A stretch of DNA of 64,000 bases, from contig NZ_QRVG01000007.1 of NCBI RefSeq assembly GCF_003459245.1, forward strand, positions 25,180-89,179. The letters are read 5' to 3'. The notes below the pieces were generated by a model that saw only the letters and a program-made list of their open reading frames with translations, made no database searches and was not told where the DNA came from. This stretch comes from Collinsella sp. AF23-2. GTDB taxonomy: Bacteria > Actinomycetota > Coriobacteriia > Coriobacteriales > Coriobacteriaceae. Position numbers and translations under genes: made by a program. This document shows positions 17,087-25,457 of this stretch, in pieces; the first letter of the stretch is position 1, and each line of letters begins with the position of its first letter.

Positions 17087-18655
17087 TTAGCTGGTGTGGC
17101 GCCAGCGGGGATCGGTGAGAGTTCTCGCTACGCTCAGGCCGACGGGAAGGAACGCCACGATGAGCACCGCACGCACAAACCAGCCAAGCATATTAACCGT
17201 GTCAAACGTGCACATGTAGTACATCGAGCGATACAGATACAGTCCCGGCACCATGATGACAATCGATGGCACCGTGAGGGCGATGCGCGGGTACGTGAGC
17301 TTGATTTCGGCCAGGCTCGCAAGCAGTCCCGACACCAGCGCGCCGATAAACGCCGCCGCCTCGGGAGGCATGCCTGCACTCAGGCCCAGAAAGGGAAACA
17401 GCGTCGGCGCATCGACGAGCGTAAGGCGCAAGGTATTAGACACGGCACCGATGAGCCCAGCCGCCGCGGCCATCTTTATCGGACTGTTGAACATAACCGA
17501 GAAGCCAAATACACCGATAAAGCTCATCAGTATGCGCAAGAGCGTAAGAGCCAACGGTGAGAGGCCGAGCGGGGCGAAGTCATCCGGCGCCAGTCCCACA
17601 CACTCGGCAACCATCCAGCCTACGAGGGTCGCCATCACAATAATTGACACAGCATACGAAAGACGCTCGATGCCGCTTCGCATATCGAGCTTTGCGATGT
17701 CGAGGCCTGCCGTAATGAGGGGAAAGCCGGGGATGACAAAGAGCATGGCGCCGATATAGCCTTCTTGGTGCGACATTGCCCCCGGAATGACCTGGCCAAG
17801 GCCGAGCAACGCCAGTAAATACGAGATACAGGCCAGCGCGACGCCAATCGTCAACGCGCTAAACTGGCCGAGGCCCTGCTTGAGGATATGAGAACGGGCA
17901 AAGTTGCCGACGCCCGCGCCCACGAACGCACATGCCATCTCAATGGGACCGCCACCAAGTAAAAAGACAAAGGCGCCACAGGCGCAGGCCGCCGCAAGGC
18001 CCTGTTGCCAAGGCGCGTAATCAGGTTTTGAACTCTCAACGGTCTTGAGCATCTCGTGATACTCATGCACGGTAAACCGGCGCCCATAAGTCTCGATTTC
18101 CTTTAGGAAGCTCTCCATCATCCAAATGCGATGAGTGTTGACGCCCGTTGTTGGCAGGCTGACGACCTCGTTAAAGCAGTGGCCGCCTTCGATGCAGGTG
18201 CACTCAAACGACAGGAGACTTAAGTCAACGTGGATGGTGACACCGAGTACGGCGGCGACGCGGTTCATGGTATCGCGTACACGCCAGGCACCCGTTCCGC
18301 TCGCGAGCATAAGCATACCGGTGCGGCAGATGATGGATGATTTGTCGGTAAGTGGCGCATCGACGGCAAGCTCATCGCCCGCGGTCACGATCTGGCGCCA
18401 GTCAGTTTTCATATGGAGCGCGCCGGCACGGACACCGTGGTGCATGGGGGCTCTCGAAGGCAGTGAGTCAAGGCGCGAAGGCTGTGGGGGTTCCGTCGAT
18501 TCATCCTCAACCTCATCAGCCTCTTCATCGACCAGATCAAAGGAATCAAGCGGCGCTGGCTCGCGACGGTCGATCAGCTCCTCGTCCTCATCATCAAAGT
18601 AATTGAACTGATCGAGCATGTCCTCTTCGATCGCGCGCTCGCTCGCATCGTCCAT
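17087..18655 (-). CDS. Threonine/serine exporter, ThrE family
   Basis: 522 aa from the ATG at 18655 (GGGAG seven bases upstream). An acidic N-terminal region of about 95 residues precedes the DUF1212/ThrE domain (TDKSSIICRTGMLMLASGTGAWRV onward). About ten membrane helices follow, with a C-terminal half like the DUF3815 domain, as in the Corynebacterium ThrE exporter. It would export threonine or serine using the proton gradient; the substrate is inferred from family only. The long acidic N-terminus (EDEELIDRREPAPLDSF) is unusual and probably cytoplasmic. Confidence 0.85.
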   Translation of the reverse strand: MDDASERAIEEDMLDQFNYFDDEDEELIDRREPAPLDSFDLVDEEADEVEDESTEPPQPSRLDSLPSRAPMHHGVRAGALHMKTDWRQIVTAGDELAVDAPLTDKSSIICRTGMLMLASGTGAWRVRDTMNRVAAVLGVTIHVDLSLLSFECTCIEGGHCFNEVVSLPTTGVNTHRIWMMESFLKEIETYGRRFTVHEYHEMLKTVESSKPDYAPWQQGLAAACACGAFVFLLGGGPIEMACAFVGAGVGNFARSHILKQGLGQFSALTIGVALACISYLLALLGLGQVIPGAMSHQEGYIGAMLFVIPGFPLITAGLDIAKLDMRSGIERLSYAVSIIVMATLVGWMVAECVGLAPDDFAPLGLSPLALTLLRILMSFIGVFGFSVMFNSPIKMAAAAGLIGAVSNTLRLTLVDAPTLFPFLGLSAGMPPEAAAFIGALVSGLLASLAEIKLTYPRIALTVPSIVIMVPGLYLYRSMYYMCTFDTVNMLGWFVRAVLIVAFLPVGLSVARTLTDPRWRHTS

Positions 18656-18883
18656 ACAGACGCTCCCTTCCTGCCGACTAACTCCCATCCTAGGCAGCGA
18701 CGGCTAAAGGAAACATAAAAGAGACAACTGTCATGTGAGTCATGTACGCAATAGCCGTTAGGTAGTCGTTGGGGACGTTCTTGAATGGCTAGTCGTTTAA
18801 GAACGTCCCTAAGTGCCAACCAAGGCAACGCCGCAGGTAGAGGACGGACAGCGAGCGACGTCCAGGGCGAACAAGTTGGCATG
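18656..18883. other. Gap upstream of the ThrE-like gene with an 11-bp inverted repeat
   Basis: No gene was seen. GGGACGTTCTT (18772-18782) and AAGAACGTCCC (18799-18809) form a perfect 11-bp inverted repeat with a 16-base loop. Its GGGAC start recalls the GGGACAG hairpins elsewhere, but loop and context differ. Confidence 0.5.
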
Positions 18884-18925
18884 AAAAAGGCAAGACATAG
18901 ACCTTCTGGTCATGCCTTACCTTTT
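18884..18925 (-). terminator. Intrinsic terminator after lysS
   Basis: On the minus strand AAAAGGTAAGGCATGACC pairs with GGTCTATGTCTTGCC (two G-U pairs, one bulge), followed by TTTTT. It is the first T-tailed hairpin downstream of lysS. Confidence 0.75.
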
Positions 18926-18968
18926 GAATGACAAATTGTCGCCCTGGGCGGCGCGCAGCGTCGAGCCG

Positions 18969-18993
18969 TTACGCGGTTCGTAGAACCGCGTAA
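18969..18993. repeat. Perfect 11-bp hairpin just after lysS
   Basis: TTACGCGGTTC (18969-18979), loop GTA, GAACCGCGTAA (18983-18993). It starts five bases past the lysS stop and has no T tail. It may block 3' exonucleases; the terminator proper lies further on. Confidence 0.55.
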
Positions 18994-18997
18994 CTAG

Positions 18998-20962
18998 TTA
19001 GCACATCTTTGCGCCGGCGGGGATGGAAGCGTCGAGCTGAATCAGATTGAGGCGCTCCTCGCCCTCCTCCTCGTGAATAGCGCTGATCAGCATGCCGCAG
19101 CTGGGAATGCCCATCATCTTGCGCGGAGGAAGGTTGGTGATGGCGAGCAGGGTCTTGCCGACCAAGTCCTCGGGCTCATAGTATTCATGGATGCCGGAAA
19201 GGATGGTGCGGTCGGTACCGGTACCGTCGTCGAGCGTAAAGTTCAGCAGCTTCTTGGACTTCTTGACGGCTTCGCACGCCTTGACCTTCACGGCGCGGAA
19301 ATCGCTCTTGGAGAAGGTATCAAAGTCGACAAACTCCTCGAACAGCGGCTCGACGGCGATCTTAGAGTAATCGAGCGTAGGCTTGAGCGATTTGACGAAC
19401 GGGCTCGAGGCGTTGCCGGCCTCGGCGGCCTTGGCGGCAGCAGCACCGGACTGGAAACCCTTCTCGGGCTTCATGTGCGGGAACAGCAGGACGTCGCGGA
19501 TGGAGGCCTGGTTGGTGAGCAGCATGACCACGCGGTCGATACCGATGCCGATGCCGCCCGCGGGAGGCATGCCGTACTCGAGGGCGCGCACGTAGTCCTC
19601 GTCGTACTCCATGGCCTCGTCGTCACCGCCAGCCTTCTCGGCCATCTGAGCGGCAAAGCGCTCGGCCTGGTCGACCGGGTCGTTGAGCTCGGAGAACGCG
19701 TTAGCGTACTCGTGACCGGCGATAACCAGCTCAAAGCGGTGCGTCAGACGCGGGTCGTCCTCAAAACGCTTGGCAAGCGGGCTGACCTCGATGGGGTAAT
19801 CGCACACGAAGGTCGGGTTGACGATGGTGTCCTCGCCCAGCTCATCGTAAATCTCGGCGATGATCTTGCCAGCAGTCCACTCGGGCTTGATCTCCAGGCC
19901 CTTCTCGCGCGCGGCGGCAGCAAGCTCCTCGACCGGCGTGTCGATGGTGACTTTCTTGCCGAGCACGTCAGAGACAATATCAGTCATGGGGCGGCTTGCC
20001 CACTCACCGGAAAGATCGATGGTCTGGCCCTGGTACTCGATGACCTCGGGGTTGCCGATGGCCTTGTTGGCAGCCTTGATGACGCCCTGGGCAAGCGCCT
20101 TCATGCCCTCGAGATCGGAGAAGGCACGGTAGGCCTCCATCGTGGTGAACTCGGGGTTGTGGGTGAGGTCCATGCCCTCGTTGCGGAAGATGCGGCCAAT
20201 CTCGAACACGCGCTCAAAGCCGCCGACGATGCAGCGCTTGAGATGCAGCTCGGTAGCAATGCGCAGATAGCACTCCTGGTCGAGCGCGTTGAAGTGCGTG
20301 ATGAACGGCTTAGCCGTGGCGCCGCCCTGGATAGTCTGCAGGATGGGGGTCTCGACTTCCATGTAGCCGTCGGACTCCATGAAGCGGCGGAAGGTGGAGA
20401 GAATCTGCGAACGCTTGCGGAAGGTCTCGCGGACATCGTCGTTGGCGATCAGGTCGACGTAGCGCTGACGATAACGGGTCTCCTTGTCGGAAAGACCGTG
20501 GAACTTCTCGGGCAGCGGACGAACGGCCTTGGCAAGCAGGGTCGCGCTCTTAGGGGCAACGGAGAGCTGGCCGCGCTGGGTGCGCACAACCACGCCGGTC
20601 ACGCCCAGGATGTCGCCCAGGTCGAGGGACTTGAGCGTATTCCATGCAGCCTCGTCCATGTCGTTGATGCGGCAGAACAGCTGAATCTCGGCAGTCGCAT
20701 CGCGCACGACGATGAACATGATCTTGCCCTGACCGCGCTTGGCGACCACGCGGCCGGCGATCTTCACGACGTCCTCGGTGTCCTCGCCATCGGCAAGCTC
20801 GGCGTACTTAGCCTCGATATCGGCAACGTAGTCCTCAAGCTCAGAGTGCTCGGGATAGGGGTTCTGGCCCGCCTCGAACAGGGCGGCGCGCTTGGCCAGG
20901 CGGGTGGCGCGCTCGTCGTTGAGCGTCGATGCCTGATCTGCGGCGTTCTGGTTCTCTGCCAT
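18998..20962 (-). CDS. lysS: Lysyl-tRNA synthetase with C-terminal tRNA-binding domain
   Basis: 654 aa, against about 500 for ordinary class II LysRS. Residues 60-165 form the OB-fold anticodon domain, and 170-510 the catalytic core with motif 2 FRNEGMDLTHNPEFT and motif 3 GIGIGIDRVVML. After an Ala-rich linker, residues 534-654 match the EMAP-II/Trbp111 domain found at the C-terminus of MetRS: FSKSDFRAVKV, KLLNFTLDDG, RTILSGI and NLPPRKMMGIPSCGML. That domain binds tRNA structure nonspecifically and raises affinity. The gene follows greA, as in many bacteria. The start ATG has GAGGAG upstream. Confidence 0.95.
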   Translation of the reverse strand: MAENQNAADQASTLNDERATRLAKRAALFEAGQNPYPEHSELEDYVADIEAKYAELADGEDTEDVVKIAGRVVAKRGQGKIMFIVVRDATAEIQLFCRINDMDEAAWNTLKSLDLGDILGVTGVVVRTQRGQLSVAPKSATLLAKAVRPLPEKFHGLSDKETRYRQRYVDLIANDDVRETFRKRSQILSTFRRFMESDGYMEVETPILQTIQGGATAKPFITHFNALDQECYLRIATELHLKRCIVGGFERVFEIGRIFRNEGMDLTHNPEFTTMEAYRAFSDLEGMKALAQGVIKAANKAIGNPEVIEYQGQTIDLSGEWASRPMTDIVSDVLGKKVTIDTPVEELAAAAREKGLEIKPEWTAGKIIAEIYDELGEDTIVNPTFVCDYPIEVSPLAKRFEDDPRLTHRFELVIAGHEYANAFSELNDPVDQAERFAAQMAEKAGGDDEAMEYDEDYVRALEYGMPPAGGIGIGIDRVVMLLTNQASIRDVLLFPHMKPEKGFQSGAAAAKAAEAGNASSPFVKSLKPTLDYSKIAVEPLFEEFVDFDTFSKSDFRAVKVKACEAVKKSKKLLNFTLDDGTGTDRTILSGIHEYYEPEDLVGKTLLAITNLPPRKMMGIPSCGMLISAIHEEEGEERLNLIQLDASIPAGAKMC

Positions 20963-20984
20963 AAGTTAGCTCCTCAAACTAAAA

Positions 20985-21013
20985 CGCTCCCCAGGATTCG
21001 GTCCCAGGGAGCG
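20985..21013 (-). terminator. Terminator/attenuator between greA and lysS
   Basis: On the minus strand CGCTCCCTGGGA pairs with TCCTGGGGAGCG, then TTTTAGTTT. It ends 22 bases before the lysS ATG, so it may only partly stop readthrough from greA. Confidence 0.75.
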
Positions 21014-21041
21014 AAAACATACCTTTACGCGGGACCGTGGT

Positions 21042-21512
21042 CTAGCGTGCAATCTTGGCGATGGTGTAGACGCGAGTCTTGCCGGAAGGCGTAACGACCT
21101 CGACGGAGTCGCCCTCGCCGTGACCGATGATGGCGTGGCCGACCGGAGACTCGTTGGAAATCTTGTGCTCGAGCGAGTTGGTCTCGGTGGTACCGACGAG
21201 CGTGACTTCCATGACCTCACCGTTGGGATCAATCAGAGAAACGGTGGAACCGATGGAGACGGTCAGATCACCTGTGGTGGCAGCAACCTGAGCGTTGGCA
21301 AGGATGGCCTGGATCTCGGCAATACGAGCGGCGTTCTGGGCCTGCTTGTCCTTGGCGGCATCGTACTCGGAGTTCTCCGAAAGGTCGCCGAACGCGCGGG
21401 CTTCCTTGATGTCCTCGACGATCTCCTTGGCGTAATCGCCCTCACGCCAAGCGAGCTCCTCGACGAGCTTCTGGCGGCCCTCAGCGGTCAGTACGATCTG
21501 GCTTGCGTCCAT
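21042..21512 (-). CDS. greA: Transcription elongation factor GreA
   Basis: 156 aa from the ATG at 21512 (GGGGAG upstream). The N-terminal coiled coil includes the tip acidic residues in GDLSENSEYDAAKDKQ, and the C-terminal FKBP-like domain runs from about residue 80 (VSIGSTVSLIDP to SPVGHAIIGHGEGDSVEV). GreA enters the RNA polymerase secondary channel and stimulates cleavage of backtracked RNA. It is upstream of lysS, with a terminator-like hairpin between them. Confidence 0.96.
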   Translation of the reverse strand: MDASQIVLTAEGRQKLVEELAWREGDYAKEIVEDIKEARAFGDLSENSEYDAAKDKQAQNAARIAEIQAILANAQVAATTGDLTVSIGSTVSLIDPNGEVMEVTLVGTTETNSLEHKISNESPVGHAIIGHGEGDSVEVVTPSGKTRVYTIAKIAR

Positions 21513-21560
21513 ACGGATATCTCCCCAACTCTGATCAAACAATCAACTGTCAACAAAACG

Positions 21561-21593
21561 AAAAAGACCGGCTAGCCTGCGGGCAAGCCGGTC
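21561..21593 (-). terminator. Intrinsic terminator of tatA
   Basis: GACCGGCT pairs with AGCCGGTC (stem 21566-21593), with inner GC pairs, followed on the minus strand by five T (21561-21565). Confidence 0.85.
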
Positions 21594-21618
21594 AGGTGCT
21601 CACCCCAAAGGGATGGGA

Positions 21619-21894
21619 CTACTCTGCGTCCGCGTCGCTGTCCTCTGCCTGCTTCTTCTTGGCAGCAGCGAGCTTGGCCTCGAGCTCAGCGATCTCCTTG
21701 TCCTCCTCGGACTGCTCGACCACGACCTCCTCGGCCTGCTTGGTCTCGGCCTTATCGTCGCCCTCCATACCCTCGCGGATATTCTTGACGGTAGAGCCGA
21801 GGGACTTGCCGAGCTTCGGCAGGTTCTTGGGCCCGAAGATAATCAGGACAACGACGAGAATAATGATGAGCTCAGGAGCCCTCAGTCCAAACAT
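21619..21894 (-). CDS. tatA: Sec-independent translocase subunit TatA
   Basis: 91 aa from the ATG at 21894 (GGAGG upstream). A short membrane helix, LIIILVVVLIIF, is followed by the hinge FGPKNLPKLGKSLG and an amphipathic helix, then a Glu/Lys-rich tail. This is the TatA/E pattern. It forms the pore of twin-arginine export together with TatC. No tatC or tatB was seen in the window. It lies alone between the tRNA-Pro terminator and its own terminator. Confidence 0.92.
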   Translation of the reverse strand: MFGLRAPELIIILVVVLIIFGPKNLPKLGKSLGSTVKNIREGMEGDDKAETKQAEEVVVEQSEEDKEIAELEAKLAAAKKKQAEDSDADAE

Positions 21895-21967
21895 GTAGAC
21901 CTCCACAATACAGCGAGACAAGCTCGAATGAGTATACCGCGGGTATCGCGGTATCACAACAATAGCT

Positions 21968-21996
21968 AAAAAAAGGGACCGCAAGAAGCGGTCCCT
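21968..21996 (-). terminator. Intrinsic terminator of tRNA-Pro
   Basis: AGGGACCGC and GCGGTCCCT form a 9-bp stem (21974-21996). On the minus strand it is followed by seven T (21968-21974), 11 bases after the CCA end of the tRNA. Confidence 0.92.
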
Positions 21997-22006
21997 CCTC
22001 ATGCTC

Positions 22007-22083
22007 TGGTCGGGTTGACTGGATTTGAACCAGCGACCCCTGCGTCCCGAACGCAGTGCTCTACCAAACTGAGCCACAACCCG
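22007..22083 (-). tRNA. tRNA-Pro (CGG anticodon)
   Basis: 77 nt on the minus strand, starting CGGGTTGTGGCTCAG and ending CAACCCGACCA with encoded CCA. The anticodon arm is CTGCG-TTCGGGA-CGCAG with CGG at positions 34-36, reading CCG codons. The T arm is CTGGTTCAAATCCAG. All four arms close by eye. Confidence 0.96.
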
Positions 22084-22132
22084 TTAGCTCGACTATAGTA
22101 ACAAAGATTTCCGTCGTGTGCTAGAGAAATTT

Positions 22133-23029
22133 TTACTTCTTTGGCACTTCGATGCGAACCGTGTTGGGAATGAGCTCCGTCGCGCAGGACCACCAGCCGT
22201 TTTGCAGGGCAGCGTCGGCAAGCCTTTCGGCCGTGGCGGCGGTGTCGCAAATGGCAAATGAGCAGGCACCCGATCCGCACACATCTACAGCAACGGTGCC
22301 GTCCTGTTTACGCAGCCAATCGAGAACCGTTTGAATCTGCGGCTCCATCTGTGCGGAAATGACACCTAGGTTGTTATGGATGAGCGCATATGCCGTCTCG
22401 GCATCACCAGCATGCAAGGCAGAAGCTATCGCGCCGGGCTTGTCTGCAGGCACCGGAGCCTCGTCAAAACGTCGATAGGCTTCAATTGTTGAAACGCTTG
22501 CCTCGCGCGGCTTGACCAACACGACGGGCGTTGCGGGCAGCGCGGGATACTCAGTTGCCAGCACGTCTCCCCCACCTACGTAGAACGCAAGGCTCGCGTG
22601 CAAAAAGAACGGGACGTCAGCACCAATACCCCGCGCAATGTCGTCGAGCGCGGGGTCGGTGCGATCAATTCCCCAGAGCTCCGCCAAGGCGACAATGACC
22701 GCGGCCGCGTCCGTCGAGGGGCCGCCCAAGCCGGCGCACAATGGAATGCGCTTCTCAATCGTCACGCAGATGTTTGCCTCGCAACCATAATGCTCGGCCA
22801 TAGCAACCGCAGCCCGATACGCCGTATTCTTTTGCATGGGAAAATCTGATGCCGGAACCGTCTGGACGGTCAGCGCCTGCGCCGGCGCGACCGTCACGGA
22901 ATCGGAAAGACCGACGGCTGCCATCAGGGAATCGACCCTGTGGTAGCCGCGGTCATCGCGCTCGGTATGAACCCCCAGGTAGAGGTTAATCTTTGCCGGC
23001 GCGGAAAGAGTCAGGGACCGATCGGTCAC
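22133..23029 (-). CDS. ispE: 4-diphosphocytidyl-2-C-methyl-D-erythritol kinase
   Basis: 298 aa GHMP kinase. SAPAKINLYLGV (9-20) is motif 1. The ATP-binding glycine loop reads IPLCAGLGGPSTDAAAVI; most IspE proteins have GGGS(S/T)DAA there, so the Pro is odd. The C-terminal motif VDVCGSGACSFAI is normal. It phosphorylates the product of IspD in the MEP pathway. The GTG start lies two bases after the veg stop, with GAGGAG inside veg, so both genes form one unit; Veg-IspE is a common pair in Gram-positives. Confidence 0.94.
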   Translation of the reverse strand: MTDRSLTLSAPAKINLYLGVHTERDDRGYHRVDSLMAAVGLSDSVTVAPAQALTVQTVPASDFPMQKNTAYRAAVAMAEHYGCEANICVTIEKRIPLCAGLGGPSTDAAAVIVALAELWGIDRTDPALDDIARGIGADVPFFLHASLAFYVGGGDVLATEYPALPATPVVLVKPREASVSTIEAYRRFDEAPVPADKPGAIASALHAGDAETAYALIHNNLGVISAQMEPQIQTVLDWLRKQDGTVAVDVCGSGACSFAICDTAATAERLADAALQNGWWSCATELIPNTVRIEVPKK

Positions 23030-23031
23030 CG

Positions 23032-23328
23032 TTAGTGCTCCTCGAGCTGATTGCCGAGCGGGGTAAAAATGTGCTCACCGCTCTCGGGGTCGAACAGCTC
23101 GACCTGCCCGGTGAGGACATCGATATACTGGTAGGACTGACGCGACTTGCGGCCGCGACGTTCGTCAACCTCGACGATAAAGACGGCGGGGTGGACGCTC
23201 TTGATGGTGCCCATGCGCTCGACGACGCGGGTGCGGCCCATGTTGGCCTTCACCTTGACGCGATCGCCCACCATATCGGTCAGCTTCTCGTGGATGTCGT
23301 CGACGTGATTGACTTCCATCTCTTCCAT
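23032..23328 (-). CDS. Veg family protein
   Basis: 98 aa from the ATG at 23328, chosen because GGAGG lies eight bases upstream. DIHEKLTDMVGDRVKVKANMGR and SYQYIDVLTGQVEL are typical of the Veg family, here somewhat longer (Bacillus Veg is about 86 aa). In Bacillus, Veg affects biofilm formation through SinR, and a molecular role elsewhere is unknown. The gene is immediately upstream of ispE. Confidence 0.88.
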   Translation of the reverse strand: MEEMEVNHVDDIHEKLTDMVGDRVKVKANMGRTRVVERMGTIKSVHPAVFIVEVDERRGRKSRQSYQYIDVLTGQVELFDPESGEHIFTPLGNQLEEH

Positions 23329-23442
23329 GAACAGGGCCTCCAGAAGGTGCAATTCAAAAAGGGGATAATACCCCTAAGATAGACAAAACTCTAATACTAT
23401 AGCACCCTGTTGCGACCACGCGCAAGTAGCTAATTTGGCTAC

Positions 23443-23889
23443 TTACAGATTGTCGGTATCGAGGACGATGGTGAATGGGCCGTCGTTGACGAGGTCGACT
23501 TTCATATCGGCGCCAAAGATGCCATGCGCCACGTGTTCGACATCTTGACGAACGAGCGTCAGGAAGTACTCGTAGAGCTCGTTGGCGACATCGGGGGCGC
23601 CGGCATCCGTAAACGATGGGCGGCGGCCGTGACGGCAATCGGCGAACAGCGTGAACTGCGACACTACGAGAACCTCGCCGTCGACATCGGCAAGTGCCAG
23701 GTTGGTCTTGCCGTTCTCGTCCTCGTTAATGCGCAAGCCGCGGAGCTTGCCCCACAGCTTATCGGCCTCGGCGCGCGTGTCGCCGTGGCCCACGCCCAGC
23801 AGCACCAGATAGCCGCGCCCAATTTTGCCCACGCACTCGCCGTCGACCGTCACGCCGGCGTTGAGTACGCGCTGCACCACCGCACGCAC
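23443..23889 (-). CDS. dtd: D-aminoacyl-tRNA deacylase
   Basis: 148 aa. [17 protein letters not shown] is the usual start, SQFTLFA (78-84) holds the catalytic Thr, and NDGPFT near the end carries the Gly-Pro motif that excludes L-amino acids (NxGPxT). It clears D-amino acids mischarged on tRNA. It is four bases after rdgB and runs in the same direction, so the two are coexpressed. Confidence 0.95.
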   Translation of the reverse strand: MRAVVQRVLNAGVTVDGECVGKIGRGYLVLLGVGHGDTRAEADKLWGKLRGLRINEDENGKTNLALADVDGEVLVVSQFTLFADCRHGRRPSFTDAGAPDVANELYEYFLTLVRQDVEHVAHGIFGADMKVDLVNDGPFTIVLDTDNL

Positions 23890-23892
23890 GGC

Positions 23893-24534
23893 CTACTCCT
23901 CGCCCGTCAGTTTGGCGGACAGATGCTCGAGCGCGTGGAAACGATGGCTGATGGCGTTCTTCTCGTCCGCCGTCAGCTCGGCCATGGTCTTGCCCGGCGT
24001 GTCGACCGGCAGGAACAGCGGGTCATAGCCAAAGCCGTGATCGCCGCGGCCCTCGTGTGCGATAACGCCCTCGCAGGCGCCCTCGCCATAGGTGACCAGA
24101 CCATCCGTGTCGATAAGCGCAACGACGCTCATAAAGCGCGCGGTGCGGTCCTCGTCCGCCACGCCTTCCAGGTTAACGAGAAGCTTGGCGTTGTTGGCGG
24201 CATCGTCTCCGTGCACGCCCGCATAGCGCGCGCTATACACGCCCGGCTCGCCGTCAAGCGCGTCGACGACCAAGCCAGAATCGTCGGCGATGGCCATGAG
24301 CCCCGTCTCTTCGACGGCAGCCTGCGCCTTGATGATGGCGTTCTCCAAAAACGTCGTGCCGTTTTCCTCGGGGTCCTCAAAATCGCCCAGCTGGCCGAGC
24401 GCCACAAAGCGAACCTCGGGCATGACCTTGCCTAAAATGGCCTCGATCTCGGTGAGCTTATGGGCGTTGCCCGTTGCCACGACAATGGTCGCCGCCGGGT
24501 CGAGGGTGTCGATGTCGATCTTCTCAAGTGCCAT
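23893..24534 (-). CDS. rdgB: XTP/dITP diphosphatase (RdgB/HAM1)
   Basis: 213 aa. IVVATGNAHKLTEIEAIL (17-34), TFLENAIIKAQAA and ADDSGLVVDALDGEPGVYSARYAG are the substrate and metal motifs of the family. GFGYDPLFLP follows. It hydrolyses noncanonical purine triphosphates such as dITP and XTP, keeping them out of DNA. The N-terminus is about 15 residues longer than the E. coli protein. The start has AAGGAG eight bases upstream. Confidence 0.95.
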   Translation of the reverse strand: MALEKIDIDTLDPAATIVVATGNAHKLTEIEAILGKVMPEVRFVALGQLGDFEDPEENGTTFLENAIIKAQAAVEETGLMAIADDSGLVVDALDGEPGVYSARYAGVHGDDAANNAKLLVNLEGVADEDRTARFMSVVALIDTDGLVTYGEGACEGVIAHEGRGDHGFGYDPLFLPVDTPGKTMAELTADEKNAISHRFHALEHLSAKLTGEE

Positions 24535-24626
24535 GAGTGGTCTCCTTGTCTCTATAGCAATGCCGCGCCGAGGGCGACGAGGGCCTCCGCCTCTCCCCTC
24601 TCAATCAACGGCAGTCTTATACTTCG

Positions 24627-24680
24627 ACGTTTTCCCAGATAAAACCTGCCAAAATAAACCTGTCCCTTTTTGGCAGGTTA
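24627..24680. repeat. GGGACAG hairpin element, copy A
   Basis: ACGTTTTCCCAGATAA is followed by AACCTGCCAAAA (24643-24654), TAAACCTGTCCCT, and TTTTGGCAGGTT (24668-24679). The 12-bp inverted repeat is perfect. The right end merges with the TAA stop of rph (24678-24680). Copy C (55621-55673) has an identical hairpin in the opposite orientation; B (50753-50806) differs by two bases. Confidence 0.9.
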
Positions 24681-25403
24681 GGCGATGGCTTGGCGCTGAA
24701 GCTCGATGAGCTCGGCGATGCCTTTGTCGCCCAGGTCGAGCAGGGCGTTGAGGCGCTTACGGTCAAAGGGCGCCTGCTCGCCAGTGCCCTGGAGCTCGAT
24801 CATCTCACCGGTGTCGGTGGCGACGAGGTTCATGTCGACTTCGGCATGGCTGTCCTCGGAATAATCGAGGTCAAGCAGCGTATTGCCGTCGACAACGCCC
24901 ATGGAGATTGCAGCCACCTGGCCGGTAAGCGGGATGCGCTCGATCTTGCCCGCCTCGACCCACATGGCGAGGGCGTCGTGCAGCGCCACCCAGGCGCCGG
25001 TGATGCTCGCTGTACGCGTGCCGCCATCGGCCTGAATCACATCGCAGTCGACGGTGACGGTGTACTCGCCGAGCGCCTTCATGTTGACGACGGTACGCAG
25101 GCTGCGGCCAATGAGGCGCTCGATCTCCATGGAGCGACCCTTGCGGTTGGCGTGCTCGCGCTTGCAGCGCTTGCCGGTCGACGCCGGCAGCATGGCGTAT
25201 TCCGCGGTCACCCAGCCGACCTTAGCTCCCTTTCGCCAGCCCGGCACGCCCTCCTCGATTGTGGCGGCGCACAACACGCGCGTGTCACCGAACTCGGCAA
25301 AACACGAGCCGTGGGCGTGCTTCATGACGCCACGGGTGAGCTTAACGGGGCGCAACTCGTTGGCGGCGCGACCGTTGGCGCGGTTGACCTGCATGTACTC
25401 CAT
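24678..25403 (-). CDS. rph: Ribonuclease PH
   Basis: 241 aa, full length. RPVKLTRGVMKHAHGSCFAEFGDTRVLC opens the phosphorolytic fold, and GKRCKREHANRKGRSMEIERLIGRSLR and DCDVIQADGGTRTASITGA contain the catalytic Arg and Asp residues. It trims tRNA 3' ends phosphorolytically. It lies between murI and rdgB, the common order murI-rph-rdgB of Gram-positives. Its stop codon is part of repeat copy A. Confidence 0.96.
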   Translation of the reverse strand: MEYMQVNRANGRAANELRPVKLTRGVMKHAHGSCFAEFGDTRVLCAATIEEGVPGWRKGAKVGWVTAEYAMLPASTGKRCKREHANRKGRSMEIERLIGRSLRTVVNMKALGEYTVTVDCDVIQADGGTRTASITGAWVALHDALAMWVEAGKIERIPLTGQVAAISMGVVDGNTLLDLDYSEDSHAEVDMNLVATDTGEMIELQGTGEQAPFDRKRLNALLDLGDKGIAELIELQRQAIA

Positions 25404-25457
25404 AGAAAAATCCTTTCGGCAAAAGGTGTGGCGAAGGCTCTGACGGCGGCCTTACAT

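Noticed and set aside
19073..21094. 673-codon plus-strand frame opposite lysS and greA
   Set aside because: Shadow of lysS; composition mirrors its codons.
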